Shown here piece after piece: positions 44,033 through 55,330 of a DNA stretch of 64,000 bases. A program made the position numbers and the translations under genes. This DNA comes from Pararge aegeria (Eukaryota > Arthropoda > Insecta > Lepidoptera > Nymphalidae), in NCBI RefSeq assembly GCF_905163445.1, contig NC_053194.1:17650921-17714920 (forward strand). Direction: 5' to 3'. Numbering within the stretch: the stretch's first letter is position 1; each line of letters begins with the position of its first letter. The notes under the pieces were generated by a model, which saw nothing but the letters and a program-made list of their open reading frames with translations, was not told the origin of the DNA and did not search any database.

Positions 44033-45519
44033 AGATACTAATTAAAATATTACATTAATTGATGAAATTGAAATCTTAACTACCATTTTAAATGTAAACG
44101 TATGTTTGTTCGTATGTTATTCCTTCACGCCCTAAGTAAGCGACCAATGAAACTAACTCTATGCCAAAAGTTTTTGGCATAGAGTTAGTTGGAATGACGG
44201 AGTGTAACATAGGCTACTTTTGCTCCTAGAATGGAAAATTCCTTTAATTCCCAAGAGTGATTTACAGTACCATTCCTTATTTCAAAGATATTTTTTTTTT
44301 AAGTTTTACTTATATATTTACTAGCAGACCCGGCCACGCGTTGCTGTGCTTTTCTTAGGTAGGTACTAAACAATTACTTCGCAATAAAATAATACTGCAT
44401 TTATAAATTGAGATTTAATCAATCCTAGATACAATGTAGTTTTTTTCTACTTCTACAGTAAAAAAAAAAGTTAAAACGGTTCAGAAGTTTCGGTGTTAAT
44501 CCTTGTGTAATTATATATACTTAATAGGTAGATGAGTGTAGTTAATTCCTAAACGTAATTTTTAAATTTAACGTCATCATCATGAACGTTTTACCGGCCG
44601 ACTACAGGGCATTAGTCTCCTCTGAGAATGAGAATCTTTGCGGATTTGGGTTTGTATACAGATCTTAAATATTATGGTTAGAAACAAATTAAACAAAATC
44701 CGCTAAACAACATGCAAACTAATATTGGTAAAATAGAAAAATCATGTCAAATTAATGTCACACCTTATCTATAAGATTAATTACATAGTAACTTTTATTC
44801 ATTAAGAATTCCTACAATTTTCGCTTAAACGAAGTAATGCAAGGGTCGTAGTCCACCACGCTGGCCAAGTGTGGATTGATAGGCTTCATACCTATATGCA
44901 TTTAAAAACATTACGGAGAACTATTGGATAGAAATAGGCGTTACTTTGCGGAATTCCATGATTTATAATAATTTTCATAGTATTACGGAGAGTTCTCAGA
45001 CTTGCAGGTTTCCTCACCATATTTTCGTGGTATCAAGAAGTGCTATTTTAATTGCTTGAATTAAAAACGCACGTAACTCCGAAAAGACAGAGGTGCGTGC
45101 CGGGGATCGAACTCGGTCCGCCCGAAAGGAAGTCGTAAGCTCTAACCACTAGGCTATCTACACTTTTTAGATTCTCACAATATATTTAAAAAAAGGGAAG
45201 TGATCTTTTGAGGAATGCTATTTACAGTATAAACATAAAGTAATGCTTTGGGTACATATTAATATTTGAATGTATTTAAGCCTAACCTCGCACAGTATGA
45301 TTCATTCCGAAAAATGGAAGATTTGTAGTTATTCAAATTTAAATAGGTAAACATAATTATTAATATATTAAAATTCATCAAACTAAGTGCGAGTCATTCT
45401 CGCGCCTTGAGTCAAGGGTTCCGTACCTTGTCAAGGTTTTGATACACAGTACCTATCGCATAATGAGGTTCAAGCAACACAGCAGCAAGCAACTAGTCGG
45501 AGAGGCACCGAAAAAAGAA
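44033..45519. other. Intergenic, Helitron-like and SINE B fragments
   Basis: 44080-44330 is a Helitron-like repeat with a 19-bp perfect hairpin at 44151-44190. 44576-44640 and 44850-45167 (-) are pieces of one SINE family B copy; the region around 44935-44990 within it is foreign. 45370-45430 is a fragment of the repeat also seen at 37300-37375. No gene. Confidence 0.55.
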
Positions 45520-45832
45520 GCAACGCAACGGTGAGCGCTGTGAATTCAAGTCTAAGGTCCCGGGTTCGATTCCTGGCAGAGGCAATATAGGAATTTCTTA
45601 TTTCTCATATTTCTCTGGTTTAGTCTGGTGGGAGCCTTTGGCCGTGGCTAGTTACCACCAACAAAGACGGGCCGCTAAGCGTTTTGCTTTCCGGTGCGAT
45701 GTCCAGAACCCGATTAGGGAGTACGACTACTCCGGCCCGCCCGCTACAGCCTTGGAATGTCACAGCCCGCTACAGTCTTGGACTGTACCAGCAGGTGAGA
45801 TTACAGTCAAGAGCTTACCTGTACCAGATACA
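45520..45832 (+). mobile_element. SINE family C, near full length
   Basis: Head GCAACGGTGAGCGCTGTGAA (box A region) and GGGTTCGATTCCTGGC (box B). The body runs GGGAGCCTTTGGCCGTGGC, GGTGAGATTACAGTCAAGAG and ends at a short A-rich stretch. The most complete copy in the window. Confidence 0.82.
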
Positions 45833-45864
45833 ACAAGATAGAACAATGATTTTTAAATTGTAAA

Positions 45865-46025
45865 TTTATGTTGGAAAAGAGCAACTGTTGAGTTTCTTGC
45901 CGGCTTCTGCTGAGAATCTACCTTCCGAACTGGTGGTAGAGTCACTACAAACAGACATACTTGACGTTTCAAAAGTGCTTATATTAGGCCTACTTGAAAT
46001 AAATGAATTTGAATTTGAATTAGAA
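45865..46025 (+). mobile_element. 3' end of a second LINE family
   Basis: GCAACTGTTGAGTTTCTTGC, CCTTCCGAACTGGTGGTAGA, TTGACGTTTCAAAAGTGCTT and a GAATTTGAATTTGAATT tail. The same end occurs at 24710, 28055 (-), 33860, 35740, 41060 and 48740, always with a (GAATTTT)-like tail. No ORF remains. Confidence 0.7.
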
Positions 46026-46143
46026 TTTAGTGGAAAAATAAGAAGTTTTCTGTTAAGACACTCTCGAGGAGGGCATCACTCACCTTGCCAAGTCAGTGCA
46101 CTTCCCTCTCATAGAAGTATCACTCTTATTAACCAGTAGGGAT

Positions 46144-46350
46144 ATTCTGTATCCCAGTTGACACCAAATTTAGCTAGCCACTGTAGAAAGTTGCCATCTA
46201 ATAACGCCTAATTGTCTGACCAACCTAGTTGAAATGAACTCGATTGAGAATTTAGGTTTCAGAAAGCAAAATATCACTGTACTAACAGGTTATCCTGTGG
46301 CAATTTTTCACAGTGGCTAGCTAAATTTTGGGTCAACTGAGATACAGAAT
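46144..46350. mobile_element. MITE with about 50-bp inverted ends
   Basis: 207 bp. The left arm (ATTCTGTATCCCAGTTGAC then AATTTAGCTAGCCACTGT) and the right arm are imperfect inverted repeats of about 50 bp. No clear target duplication, and the superfamily is unassigned. Confidence 0.7.
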
Positions 46351-49255
46351 CGGCTTGCAGTGAGCTCAAAATTACGTGTAATTAAGTGTAATTGGCAATT
46401 GCTGTACACTGTACAGTGTACACGTGTAGTAACGGTAATAAAATACTCATTATTGTGTTACAAACAAGTCCTTATAATGAGCAAATGAGCGTGTTATTTG
46501 ACGCGATATCATGGAATAATGATGCTATATTCAATTTCATTCAATTTAATTATTCTTAAGATATACATGTTCAGTCAAAATCTATGAATCCTTAATTTAC
46601 ACAAATTCATTTATCCAATAACTAAAAATCATCAAAATATGTAAAATAATATGCAAAAATGTCATTAATTTTACTCTATGGAATAATTATAATCATGGAA
46701 AGACAATTGAAAATAACTTATAAATTAAATTAGTACCTAAATACTTTATAATTATATTTTGTTATCCAAGTCTCTTTTACCGAGTAATAGCATTTATCAA
46801 CCAACCAGTCACGTAATTTTGTCTTAAATTTCAAAAATGGTAAAATAATTCCAAGTATCCCCAAGTTATAACTGGCATCTTGTATCTTTTTCAGAAAAGG
46901 CAGCAGACGCGCGTTGAAGTTACCGACGAGACGCGCGTGGTTCGCAACGAAAGTTAGCAGTTCCTACCTAAACCTAAGAACAATGAATATCATACAATAT
47001 ACTTTATTTATTTTTAATTCAATCTGTACGGTTAACACCAATTACACTAATTAAATACATGGGAACAATAACGTAATAGGTAAGTCAGTTCATGGGAACT
47101 TAAATTATACAAATTGAAAAGAGAACAAAAGAAAGGAAAAAAAACATAATTAACAGTAACAACAGCATCTATAGTTTTTTTCTTCTACGCCTTTGATTTG
47201 GAAGAGACCACTATAAGGCCGCCAAATTGCACCTTCTAACTTAACGCTCCATTATATTTGTATTTTGTGAATTTTCCGTATGTGATGTACAATAAAAGTG
47301 TATTAACTCATTAATAATTATAACACGCTCTTGCAAATAACGTAACAATAGTAATTACTACTAGTAAGTAATGTTCTTACACAATCAAGTAAAGTTTTAA
47401 ACAAAGTGCAATTACGTGCTCCAGGGATAAATAAATAAATAATATAAACAAATATACTACGACAATATACACATCGCCATCTAGCCCCAAAGTAAGCGTA
47501 GCTTGTGTTATGGGTACTAAGATAACTGATGAATACTTATAAGAATGATATACATAAATACTTGAAATATAGAGATAGCCACCTGGAAAACATTCATGTT
47601 CATCGAACAAACATGTTCCAGTTGTGGGAATCAAACCCACGGCCATGGACTCAGAAAGTAGGGTCCATGCGCCAGTCGGCCGTCAAATTGGATTTGCTAA
47701 TATGTCACAGTGAGGCGACAGCAGTGAATTTAGCCCCGATAGAGTAAGAGTAAGAGGAATAGGAGATCTAACGCGGGACACTGCGCGTCCAGACGGGTCG
47801 GCAAAACATTTGCGTTGGCGACATTGATTTATTTATTTATTTTTCTTGTTAGTTCGACAGTGCCACTTACACTAACTAGATATAACTACATAATTTATGG
47901 TTAACTAGAAGACAAATGAATGAAAGATGACATTTAACATTATAAAATACATTATATTAATATAGTGTACTACAGTGATACTCTGAGAATATTGAAGTAA
48001 AGGTCATTCAATATTCTCAGAGTACCTGAATAATTCAAGGAACAATGCTGTCCACCCGTCATGGAATAGATCCCATTGAGCAATGCTGTCCAAGAGCGCA
48101 TTGAATGAAAAAGTAATGACAAATGGAGAATCATTAAAAATGGACAGTTGTTCTAGGAGTTACCTTAGATTGTAAGCTACAGTGGGGTGCCCATATCGAG
48201 GCACAAGCGGGTAAGCTCAGCTCAGCTGCTTATTCTGTCAGAAAAATCAGACAGTTAACAAATGTGGAAACTGCTAGACTTGTTTATTTTCCATACTTCG
48301 ATAGTGTATAATGTCTTGCTATCGATATATTAACTTAGATCACACGAAACACGAAATTTAAAGAAATAGATATATTTACAATAGCCTCACAACATATTTA
48401 TAATAATATAATCTTTCTTAAACAAAACATAAGTAATTATAAACAAAAAGTCAATATAAATAATCGGCTTACTAGAAACGGACATACTCCTAAATTAGTG
48501 GTATCTGCACTTTGAGAAAGTACAGAAATCCTTTGTGGAGATGGGTATATGCTTATATGACACGATATTAGATCTACTTTATATTAGATCTACTTTTACC
48601 TAAGTTTAACAATATATTAAAACACATTTAACCAATCGCGGTTAATACACGACTAATTATTGCCTTAACGACAAGGCTGCTTGGAAGCAAGCTACTCCGC
48701 TATCATCTCTTACAAAACAGAACAATTCTAAAGATTGATAGATATAAAATGATGTTGAACACGAGCAATCTGCTTAGTTTCTTGCCGGCTCTTCTCAGTG
48801 GAATCTGCCTTCCGAACCGGTGGCTGACTTGAAAAGTGCTCATAAACTAGGCCTTCTTGAAATAAATGAATTATGAATTGAATTTGAATTGAATTAAATT
48901 TAAATTTATAATATTAGTTCTGATGCCTATTATCGAAATGCAGTGTCACAAATCGACTAATTTTATGATACCTTAATTGAGTGTACATTGCAAATTAATT
49001 AACGTAATAATTTAGCTGAAATAATTGTAATATGTAATAGATTTGTGATCGTTAAAGTTGATTTAGAGAGGTGTACGTGCCACTCAACGAGCTGCGGACG
49101 TGACCGGCAGGGCATAGTCTGAGGGCGCCTAATCTAATTAACCGCAATGAAAAGTTGATGTAACAAAGTGTAGCCTAATATACCGTCATTAGTAGATATA
49201 GTGATCTTGAAAGTCTTTTTTATCACTTACACAACGAGATATTATTTATTAAGCC
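46351..49255. other. Intergenic region with LINE and SINE fragments
   Basis: 46403-46422 is a 20-bp perfect palindrome. 47195-47310 is a LINE 3' fragment. 47446-47685 (-) is SINE family A. 47979-48024 is a perfect hairpin. 48110-48660 (+) holds decayed CR1-like reverse transcriptase (GAHIEAQAGKLSSAAYSVRK, NVETARLVYFPYF) and ORF end. 48655-48900 (+) is the second LINE family tail. About 46430-46980 looks unique and AT-rich. No gene. Confidence 0.55.
47446..47685 (-). mobile_element. SINE family A with a shortened head
   Basis: Body intact. The head lacks part of the segment between boxes A and B (reading GGGTCCATGCGCCAGTCGGC on the plus strand). Confidence 0.75.
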
Positions 49256-49712
49256 CGTCAGCCATACTCCTTAACAGGTTAGCCAGCCACTTTCATCTTT
49301 TTATTTTCTTTTATGTTTAAATTAAACTGTAACAAGCATTTTAAAATAACATTAACCATACTCTTAGAAACTTTGCGTTTATGGTGAGGATGGCGAGTAC
49401 GCAAGTAACTATATGTATCTATTGTATGAATATTAACAACTTAATCTTATTGTTATCATTAAGACAATCTTTATGAAACAGTGGTATTTCTTGCACTATT
49501 TCCTTAAAAATATATGTTTTTTTTTCATTTAAACATTGCAAAATGGGTGGGGAGATCTTCAAATGTTTTGGGTAATATGTATTTATAATTTCCTTTCCAT
49601 ACACATTATGTATTTTCGGAAGAATAAACTTTTTTAAACTAGACTCCATTATCACATAGCACCAGGTGAGATTGCAGTCAAGGAACAACTTGTACTGGAA
49701 TAAAAAACCTAT
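49256..49712 (+). mobile_element. SINE family C split by a 360-bp insertion
   Basis: 49256-49298 (CATACTCCTTAACAGGTTAG) and 49657-49712 (GGTGAGATTGCAGTCAAGGA) are adjacent parts of one SINE. The insert carries an 89-codon minus-strand frame (49419-49688) that has no recognised domain. Confidence 0.55.
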
Positions 49713-50997
49713 ATTGGAGCAGCGTGGTAGGTTTTCTTTATTTTATTTTTTTAATTGGAAAACCAACAGTTTACTATACAAATACTAAATAGTTAACAAA
49801 TTGGTTGACTTAAAACTAATGACAGGTTTCCACAGATAAGTAAAGATAAAATCTTAAACTTAATTTTCTATGAAAGAGGATGTCTTTGCGCAGGCGTGAA
49901 ACGTTAATAGGTCAATGATGACGGCTCCAAAACATGTGAACACCATAATAATGCATCACGTCTTATTTTTTAAGTATAAAAACTAAAATTTACCTTGACT
50001 TTCGTCGTAAAGTCAGGGTCAGGACCCCATAAGGCCGTAAACATTCGGGGCGTGCGTCACGGAACTGCCCTGACGTAAGGCTTTCATTGTCATATAACAT
50101 ACAGATACCACAGTGATGCCAGCCGTGAATTTTATATGAGCTCGTCAGAAATGGTGGACTGTGTTCACTGACCTCTGGTATACCATATTAACATACTGTA
50201 CTGGCTGTCCTTATACAAATGACAGCTAAAATTATATACATATTTGAATCGGAAGATTTTTTTAATGTAATATTGACAGACCAAGATAAGATATAATTTT
50301 AAGGATTAAGGATTACAAGTATGTTAAAAAAGCTTAAGTATATATTGCTCTAACTTCATAGCTAAATATTAACTCTACTGTAAGATGGTGATAACAAAAT
50401 AAAAGCTGGCAAAGTTCGTTGTGGGATCTACTTAAACCAGGGCTGTTGGAACCCTCCTAGCTTTAGTTTATTGCTGTTATTACCATCACCTAACATTAGT
50501 GTAACATGTTATATGTATGAACGCTTCATAAGTGCCTGTGATAAGGTCTACATGAATAAATTATTGAATTCGAATTTTAAATTGATAACCGCCAGTTTTT
50601 AAGTAGAAAACAATCGTCTATAAACAGAACAACACTTCGCAGGGTATGCAAGAAACACGGTCCCAAATTTCCGCCCTGTGTCTATCAAGCTGAGGCGTCG
50701 CGTCGATGTTAAACCTAATGTGCCTGTTATTACACCGGCAACCACGGCCTTCAGACAAGAACACATCAATGCTACTTAGCGGCAGAAAGCATGGCAATAC
50801 TTTAAGTAGTTAGCCAAGTTTTATAATAAAATACCTATACCTATAAAAATGCAAGCTCATTCAATGTATTCAAAACTAAATTAAGTTCTTATATATTAAG
50901 TAATACCAATAAATTTAAAGTAGAATACATAGAATGAGTAGATAATAGTAAAATTGTATTTAGCTTAGTCTAATGGCGAAGTGTATCATCAATAATC

Positions 50998-51325
50998 TTA
51001 AAAAACGGCTGGACCGATTTAAATGAAACTTTCAGGGAATCTCCGGATTGACCTGGAGAGTTATCCTGTAAAGTTTGGTGACGATCGGAGCACTCCTATT
51101 TTTGAACTGTCAAATACAGCTTTTATTTACTATGGTGATATTCTATTGTTGAGTGTAGATAATGATCTTCACCCGCTCGATAAGAGAATAGAAGAGAATG
51201 AATACGGAGAGAAATAAATGATTTAATATATTATGAGACTTAAATTAAAAATTTAATTATTTAAGTTTATTGTTTAATTAAAATAAAGCAAAATCTAGCC
51301 CGGTGAAGCGGGCTGGGTACGCTAG
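50998..51325 (+). mobile_element. Non-autonomous Helitron, 5'-truncated, with 3' stem-loop
   Basis: Ends CTAG (51322-51325) then T. Before it lies a stem AGCCCG (51297-51302) / CGGGCT (51309-51314) with a 6-nt loop, eight bases from the terminus, the standard Helitron 3' structure. Confidence 0.75.
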
Positions 51326-51968
51326 TAAATTATAGAAAATTAAGTTTCCCATGTAAGTGACTTAGGTCTTTTTATGGGAATAAATGTCTTTAAACTTAAA
51401 CTTAGTTAGTACTTCCCCCGTTGAGCACTGTCACAAAAAGCTCTACTACTAAAACAGGAGTGTCTCCGGAACTAATAATATATTAGTTTTAGTCATTAAA
51501 ATTTTAGTTCCCTGGACACTCGCTTTACAGACTATTGTCCGATGATCTAAAACTGTACTAACCTAAAATTTGTAGCAACTTTAATTAATAAGTAGGTATA
51601 CCCATCATTGTCCATAAATCCGCATTGGCCCAGCGTGGTTGACTACGGTCTTAACACCTTCTCATGTGGGAGGAGCAAAAGAACTAAAACTTTACTAACC
51701 TAAAGTTTTAATGACTAAAACCATATTACAGTCTTTGCTGTATCTGTACAGTAGTTTTTGTAAAAACTTTAATTTCTAATTAGGTATACCCATCATTGTC
51801 ACCCAATCCGCACTGGGCCAGCGATGTAGACTACGGCCTTAACCCCTTCTCATTGTAAGAGGAGATCCGTGCCCTGGAATGGGTCGGTAATGGGTTGATA
51901 TGATGATGATGGTGACGAAAAATAGATAAGTGTGAGTACAGCAGTAATTAAAGACTATCAGGAGTGAT

Positions 51969-52172
51969 CAGTGGCGTGCATAGAGGATATGCACAGGGTA
52001 TGCGGATGATATAAAATGAAGTAAATCCCCAGTACAAGTTATAAAAAACTTAGGGTGGGCTTAATATAACTCTTACGATGCCTATTTTTAAGTTTTTTAT
52101 AACTCGTACTGGAGATTTTCTTCATTTTATATCATCTGCATACCATGCGCATACCCTCTATGCCCGCCACTG
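51969..52172. mobile_element. hAT-type MITE, second copy
   Basis: Same ends as 29179-29348 (CAGTGGCGTGCATAGAG ... CCGCCACTG), longer interior, almost fully fold-back. The flanks GGAGTGAT and ATGAGGAG do not form a clear 8-bp duplication. Confidence 0.7.
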
Positions 52173-52875
52173 ATGAGGAGTCTCTTCTTAGTGTGATCCT
52201 TAATAATAGTATAAATTTTGTTTGTGTGTTTGTTTGAATGTAACTTTTGAACCCTAACAGAGCAACAAATTAACTTGATTTTTTACGAACATCTTCATCA
52301 TCCCATGACTGGCCCACAACAAGGTCTCTTCCGAAAATGAGAAGGGTTATCTAGGTAAGTGCGGATTGGTGAAAGTAACACGCATGCAGGTGTTCCGCAA
52401 GGTGCTTAGATCGCACATAACTCCGAAATGATAAAGGTGCGTGCCGGAGATGAAACTCAGCGCCGCAAAAGAGAGGCCGAAATGATAACAGATATGCAGC
52501 TTTATAATAAAATTCACTTAGTATCATTTTTCATTACTTTCGTTTTATTTAGCGACCCTCCCCGCATCGCTCGGATGTAAGTGTGTATATAAAATGTTAT
52601 AAATAGTTAATTAAAGAGTTATGTTACGCCCGTCACCCGCCCTGCCCCACTGTTTAAATCTCAGATATCCTCTAAGATATTAATTTTCATGATATATTGT
52701 AATGATACTCATGAAATGCACAACGTTACAATGGATTTAATTGGATTAAGAATACTAATGTTTTGTTTTTTATAGCTTGGTAAATGACCCATTATTTATT
52801 TTTGTTACATGTAAAAGATTAAAATCGTTACTGAGGGTTAAGTAAAGGATAACTTTGGAGTTACCATCTCAACGT

Positions 52876-53365
52876 GTGTAATGAATAATATACGTAAATA
52901 TTTGTAACATAAAGACACTGAAAATCATTTAGATTCATCAACATCATCATATCAACCCATTACCGGGTCGCTACAAGGCTCGGGTCTCCTCGTTGAATTC
53001 ACCTGCTACTACGGTCTACTAAGGCTGGCTACTACGGTCTTAACCACTCCTCCTCATTGGAGGAGGAGTGGTTAAGACCGTAGTAAGATTGAGAACAGTA
53101 TGGAGAACTCACAGGCATGCAGGTTTCCTCACGATGTTTTCCTTCACCGTTGAAGCAAAATATATTTTAATTGCTTAAAACGCACATAACTTAGAAAAGT
53201 TAGAGGGGCTGGGATTCGAAATTGGGACCCCGAAAGTAAAGTTGCAGTCCTACCTACTGGGCTATCACTGCTGTCAGGTTCATCAGTTAAACATTTTTCC
53301 AATTATGGAAATCGAATCCACTGCCTTGGACAATGAACTGCCTACTGCGCCACTCGGCCGTCAAG
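52876..53365 (-). mobile_element. SINE family A with a SINE family B inserted in it
   Basis: SINE A parts are 52876-52940 (ACACTGAAAATCATTTAGAT) and 53277-53365 (ATCGAATCCACTGCCTTGGA to CGGCCGTCA). The insert 52941-53276 is a minus-strand SINE B with its (ATG)n tail at 52941. TTCATCA occurs on both sides, probably the target duplication. Confidence 0.75.
53030..53085. repeat. Perfect 26-bp inverted repeat with a 4-nt loop
   Basis: The left arm 53030-53055 and right arm 53060-53085 are exact reverse complements around ATTG. The arm contains GGTCTTAACCACTCCTCCTC. It lies inside the SINE B insertion, but is not part of that family's normal sequence. Confidence 0.9.
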
Positions 53366-54179
53366 GTAACGGTTTGTAAGGGAGAATTTTATACGCCCGC
53401 ACATATTTTAACGCAGACAAAGTCGCTGGCAAGCGCTAGTCCACAATGATTCTAATATGAAAAGTTTTTCCTTGCCATCGTTGACCCTAGAGGGTTTTTG
53501 TAATGGTTATTGCAATTTTTAATTATTTTCCAGTGATGTCGGAGTTTCCATATCGCATATTTTACAAGGAAAAGGTTATGAAGATCAGTAAGGTAGGTAT
53601 TCCAGTTCAATGGGAAGGTAATATTAATTTTATCGCTCTTTCCACTTCAGTGATGAGTTTTTCTGTTAAGAATTCGCAGCTTAGAGAAAGGGAAGTGGCG
53701 CTATCTATCCCCGTGTCTCAGAAAGTAATTTAAGAAGGTAGAGCTGGTTATTGGCACTAATATTTTTTTTTATTTATTTATTTATTCAGAAAATTGGAAA
53801 GGGTACAGAGTTGACACAATAAACATGGTGCCACGATAACTGTTGCAGTAGTATAAACTGTGTCGCAACAATTAACGCCCACCTCCAACAATAAATGTAT
53901 AGGATAGTACCAATAAGACAAAAGTAGAACATAGTAAATGCCAATAAAAAAAGAGAATAAGAGTCAATTAAAATAATAAAAACGTGCAGCGACTTATTTA
54001 GTGCGGGTGCGTGTGTGTGTGTGTGTGTGCAATTGTGTGTGAGTGTGTGTGTGTTTGTGTGTGTATATGCATGTGTGTTATGTGAATGTCTATAGTTTGG
54101 GCCTATTTTAAAAATCTGTTGAAGTAGGAAGAATCAATTTTATTATCTTTTCTACATCACTGTAGGATAGATTACTAAG
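53366..54179. other. Intergenic with a 76-codon frame and a (GT)n microsatellite
   Basis: The frame at 53503-53733 (+) has no recognised domain and is best left uncalled. 54008-54066 is a (GT)n tract with a few interruptions. Nothing else identified. Confidence 0.5.
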
Positions 54180-54772
54180 ATTTTAAAATAATGACAGTGT
54201 ATAGTCAGTACATATTTGAAAATTTAATTTACGTTCATAAAAACATTTCTAAATTTAAGAAAAAATGTGACTGGAATAATTTAAACATTAGAAGTAAGAA
54301 TAAACTTACAGTGCAATATACTAGGTTACATAAAATTCATAATTCGTTTAAAGGAAATTGCATACAATTCTACAATAAACTACCAACTGTCATCTTGGAG
54401 ATGTCTCTTAAAAAGTTCAAAGTTTGTATTAAACGTAAGCTTATAGAAAAGTCATATTATAGTATAAAGGACTACGTAAACGATAAAAAAGCTTGGGTGT
54501 AATTTATTGCTCTAACCAGGTCGCTCTTCTAATAATTTAAAATAACATTGTGAGATGGTGATAACAAAAAAAAACACCCGGCTAAGTTTGTTGTGGGCTT
54601 CTTCTTAGACCGGGACGCGTTTGGAACCCTCGTAGCTTTAGTTTTAAGTTTACGAATGTGGTTATCGCCATCATCTCACTACCGTGTGGTTCTTATGTAC
54701 GCATCAAAAGTGCCACCTGTGGGCCTACTTGAATAAAGATATTTTTGACTTTGACTTTGACTTTGACTTAAG
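54180..54772 (+). mobile_element. TTGACT-tailed CR1-like LINE, 3' fragment
   Basis: Encodes the last 103 codons of ORF2 (54191-54502: YSQYIFENLIYVHKN, then KKFKVCIKRKLIEKSYYSIK), almost identical to the element at 12195, followed by the 3' UTR and about four TTGACT-type units. Confidence 0.88.
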
Positions 54773-54815
54773 CCAATGTATAATAGTACTTCTACATTTA
54801 CTATATGTTATAATT

Positions 54816-55330
54816 CAAAGTCAAAGTCAAATTTTTCCTTTTTAAATAGGCACATCGATGGCACTTTTGATGCGTACATAACATGTTAAATGTGACATAG
54901 GAGTGAGTTGATGGCGATAAATAAATTCGTCAACTTAAAACTAAAGCTACGAGGGTTCCAAACGCGCTCCGGTCCAAGAAGAAACCCACAACAAACTTAG
55001 CCGGTTGTTATTTTTTTTTTCGTTATTATCATCTCACGTTGTCATTTAAAAACTATTTAAGAAGCAACCTGGTTAGAGCAATAATTAACACCCAAGCATT
55101 TTTATCGTTAACGTAGTCCTTAATACTATAATAGGAGTTTTCTATAAGATTACGTTTAATACAAACTTTAATCTTTTTCAGAGACATCTCCAAGATATTG
55201 TAATTGTTGTCTTGTAATTTATTGTAAAATTGTATACAATTTCCTTTAAAAGAATTACTTATTTTATGTTGTCTAGTATATTGCACTGCAAGTTTATTTT
55301 TTATATAATAGTTGTTATAGCCCACCAGCC
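54816..55330 (-). mobile_element. TTGACT-tailed CR1-like LINE, 3' fragment in opposite orientation
   Basis: Starts at 54816 with the complementary hexamers and runs to the ORF2 C-terminus (NSFKGNCIQFYNKL, KKIKVCIKRNLIENSYYSIK). It has diverged more than the neighbouring copy; the two tails face each other 45 bp apart. Confidence 0.85.

Larger units (their letters stand above)
49713..52295. other. Intergenic region with Helitron, LINE tail and MITE
   Basis: 50290-50575 (+) is a TTGACT-family LINE 3' fragment. 50590-50800 and 51410-51460 (-) are the dispersed repeat seen at 27060. 50998-51325 (+) is a Helitron. 51600-51680 and 51768-51915 (+) are SINE family B fragments. 51969-52172 is the second copy of the hAT-type MITE. 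No gene. Confidence 0.55.

Noticed and set aside
49419..49688. 89-codon minus-strand frame
   Set aside because: Lies within an insertion splitting a SINE and has no recognisable domain. A transposon remnant is more likely than a gene.
53503..53733. 76-codon frame preceded by TTTTCCAG
   Set aside because: No family features, no partner exons and no phase evidence. Too weak to call.
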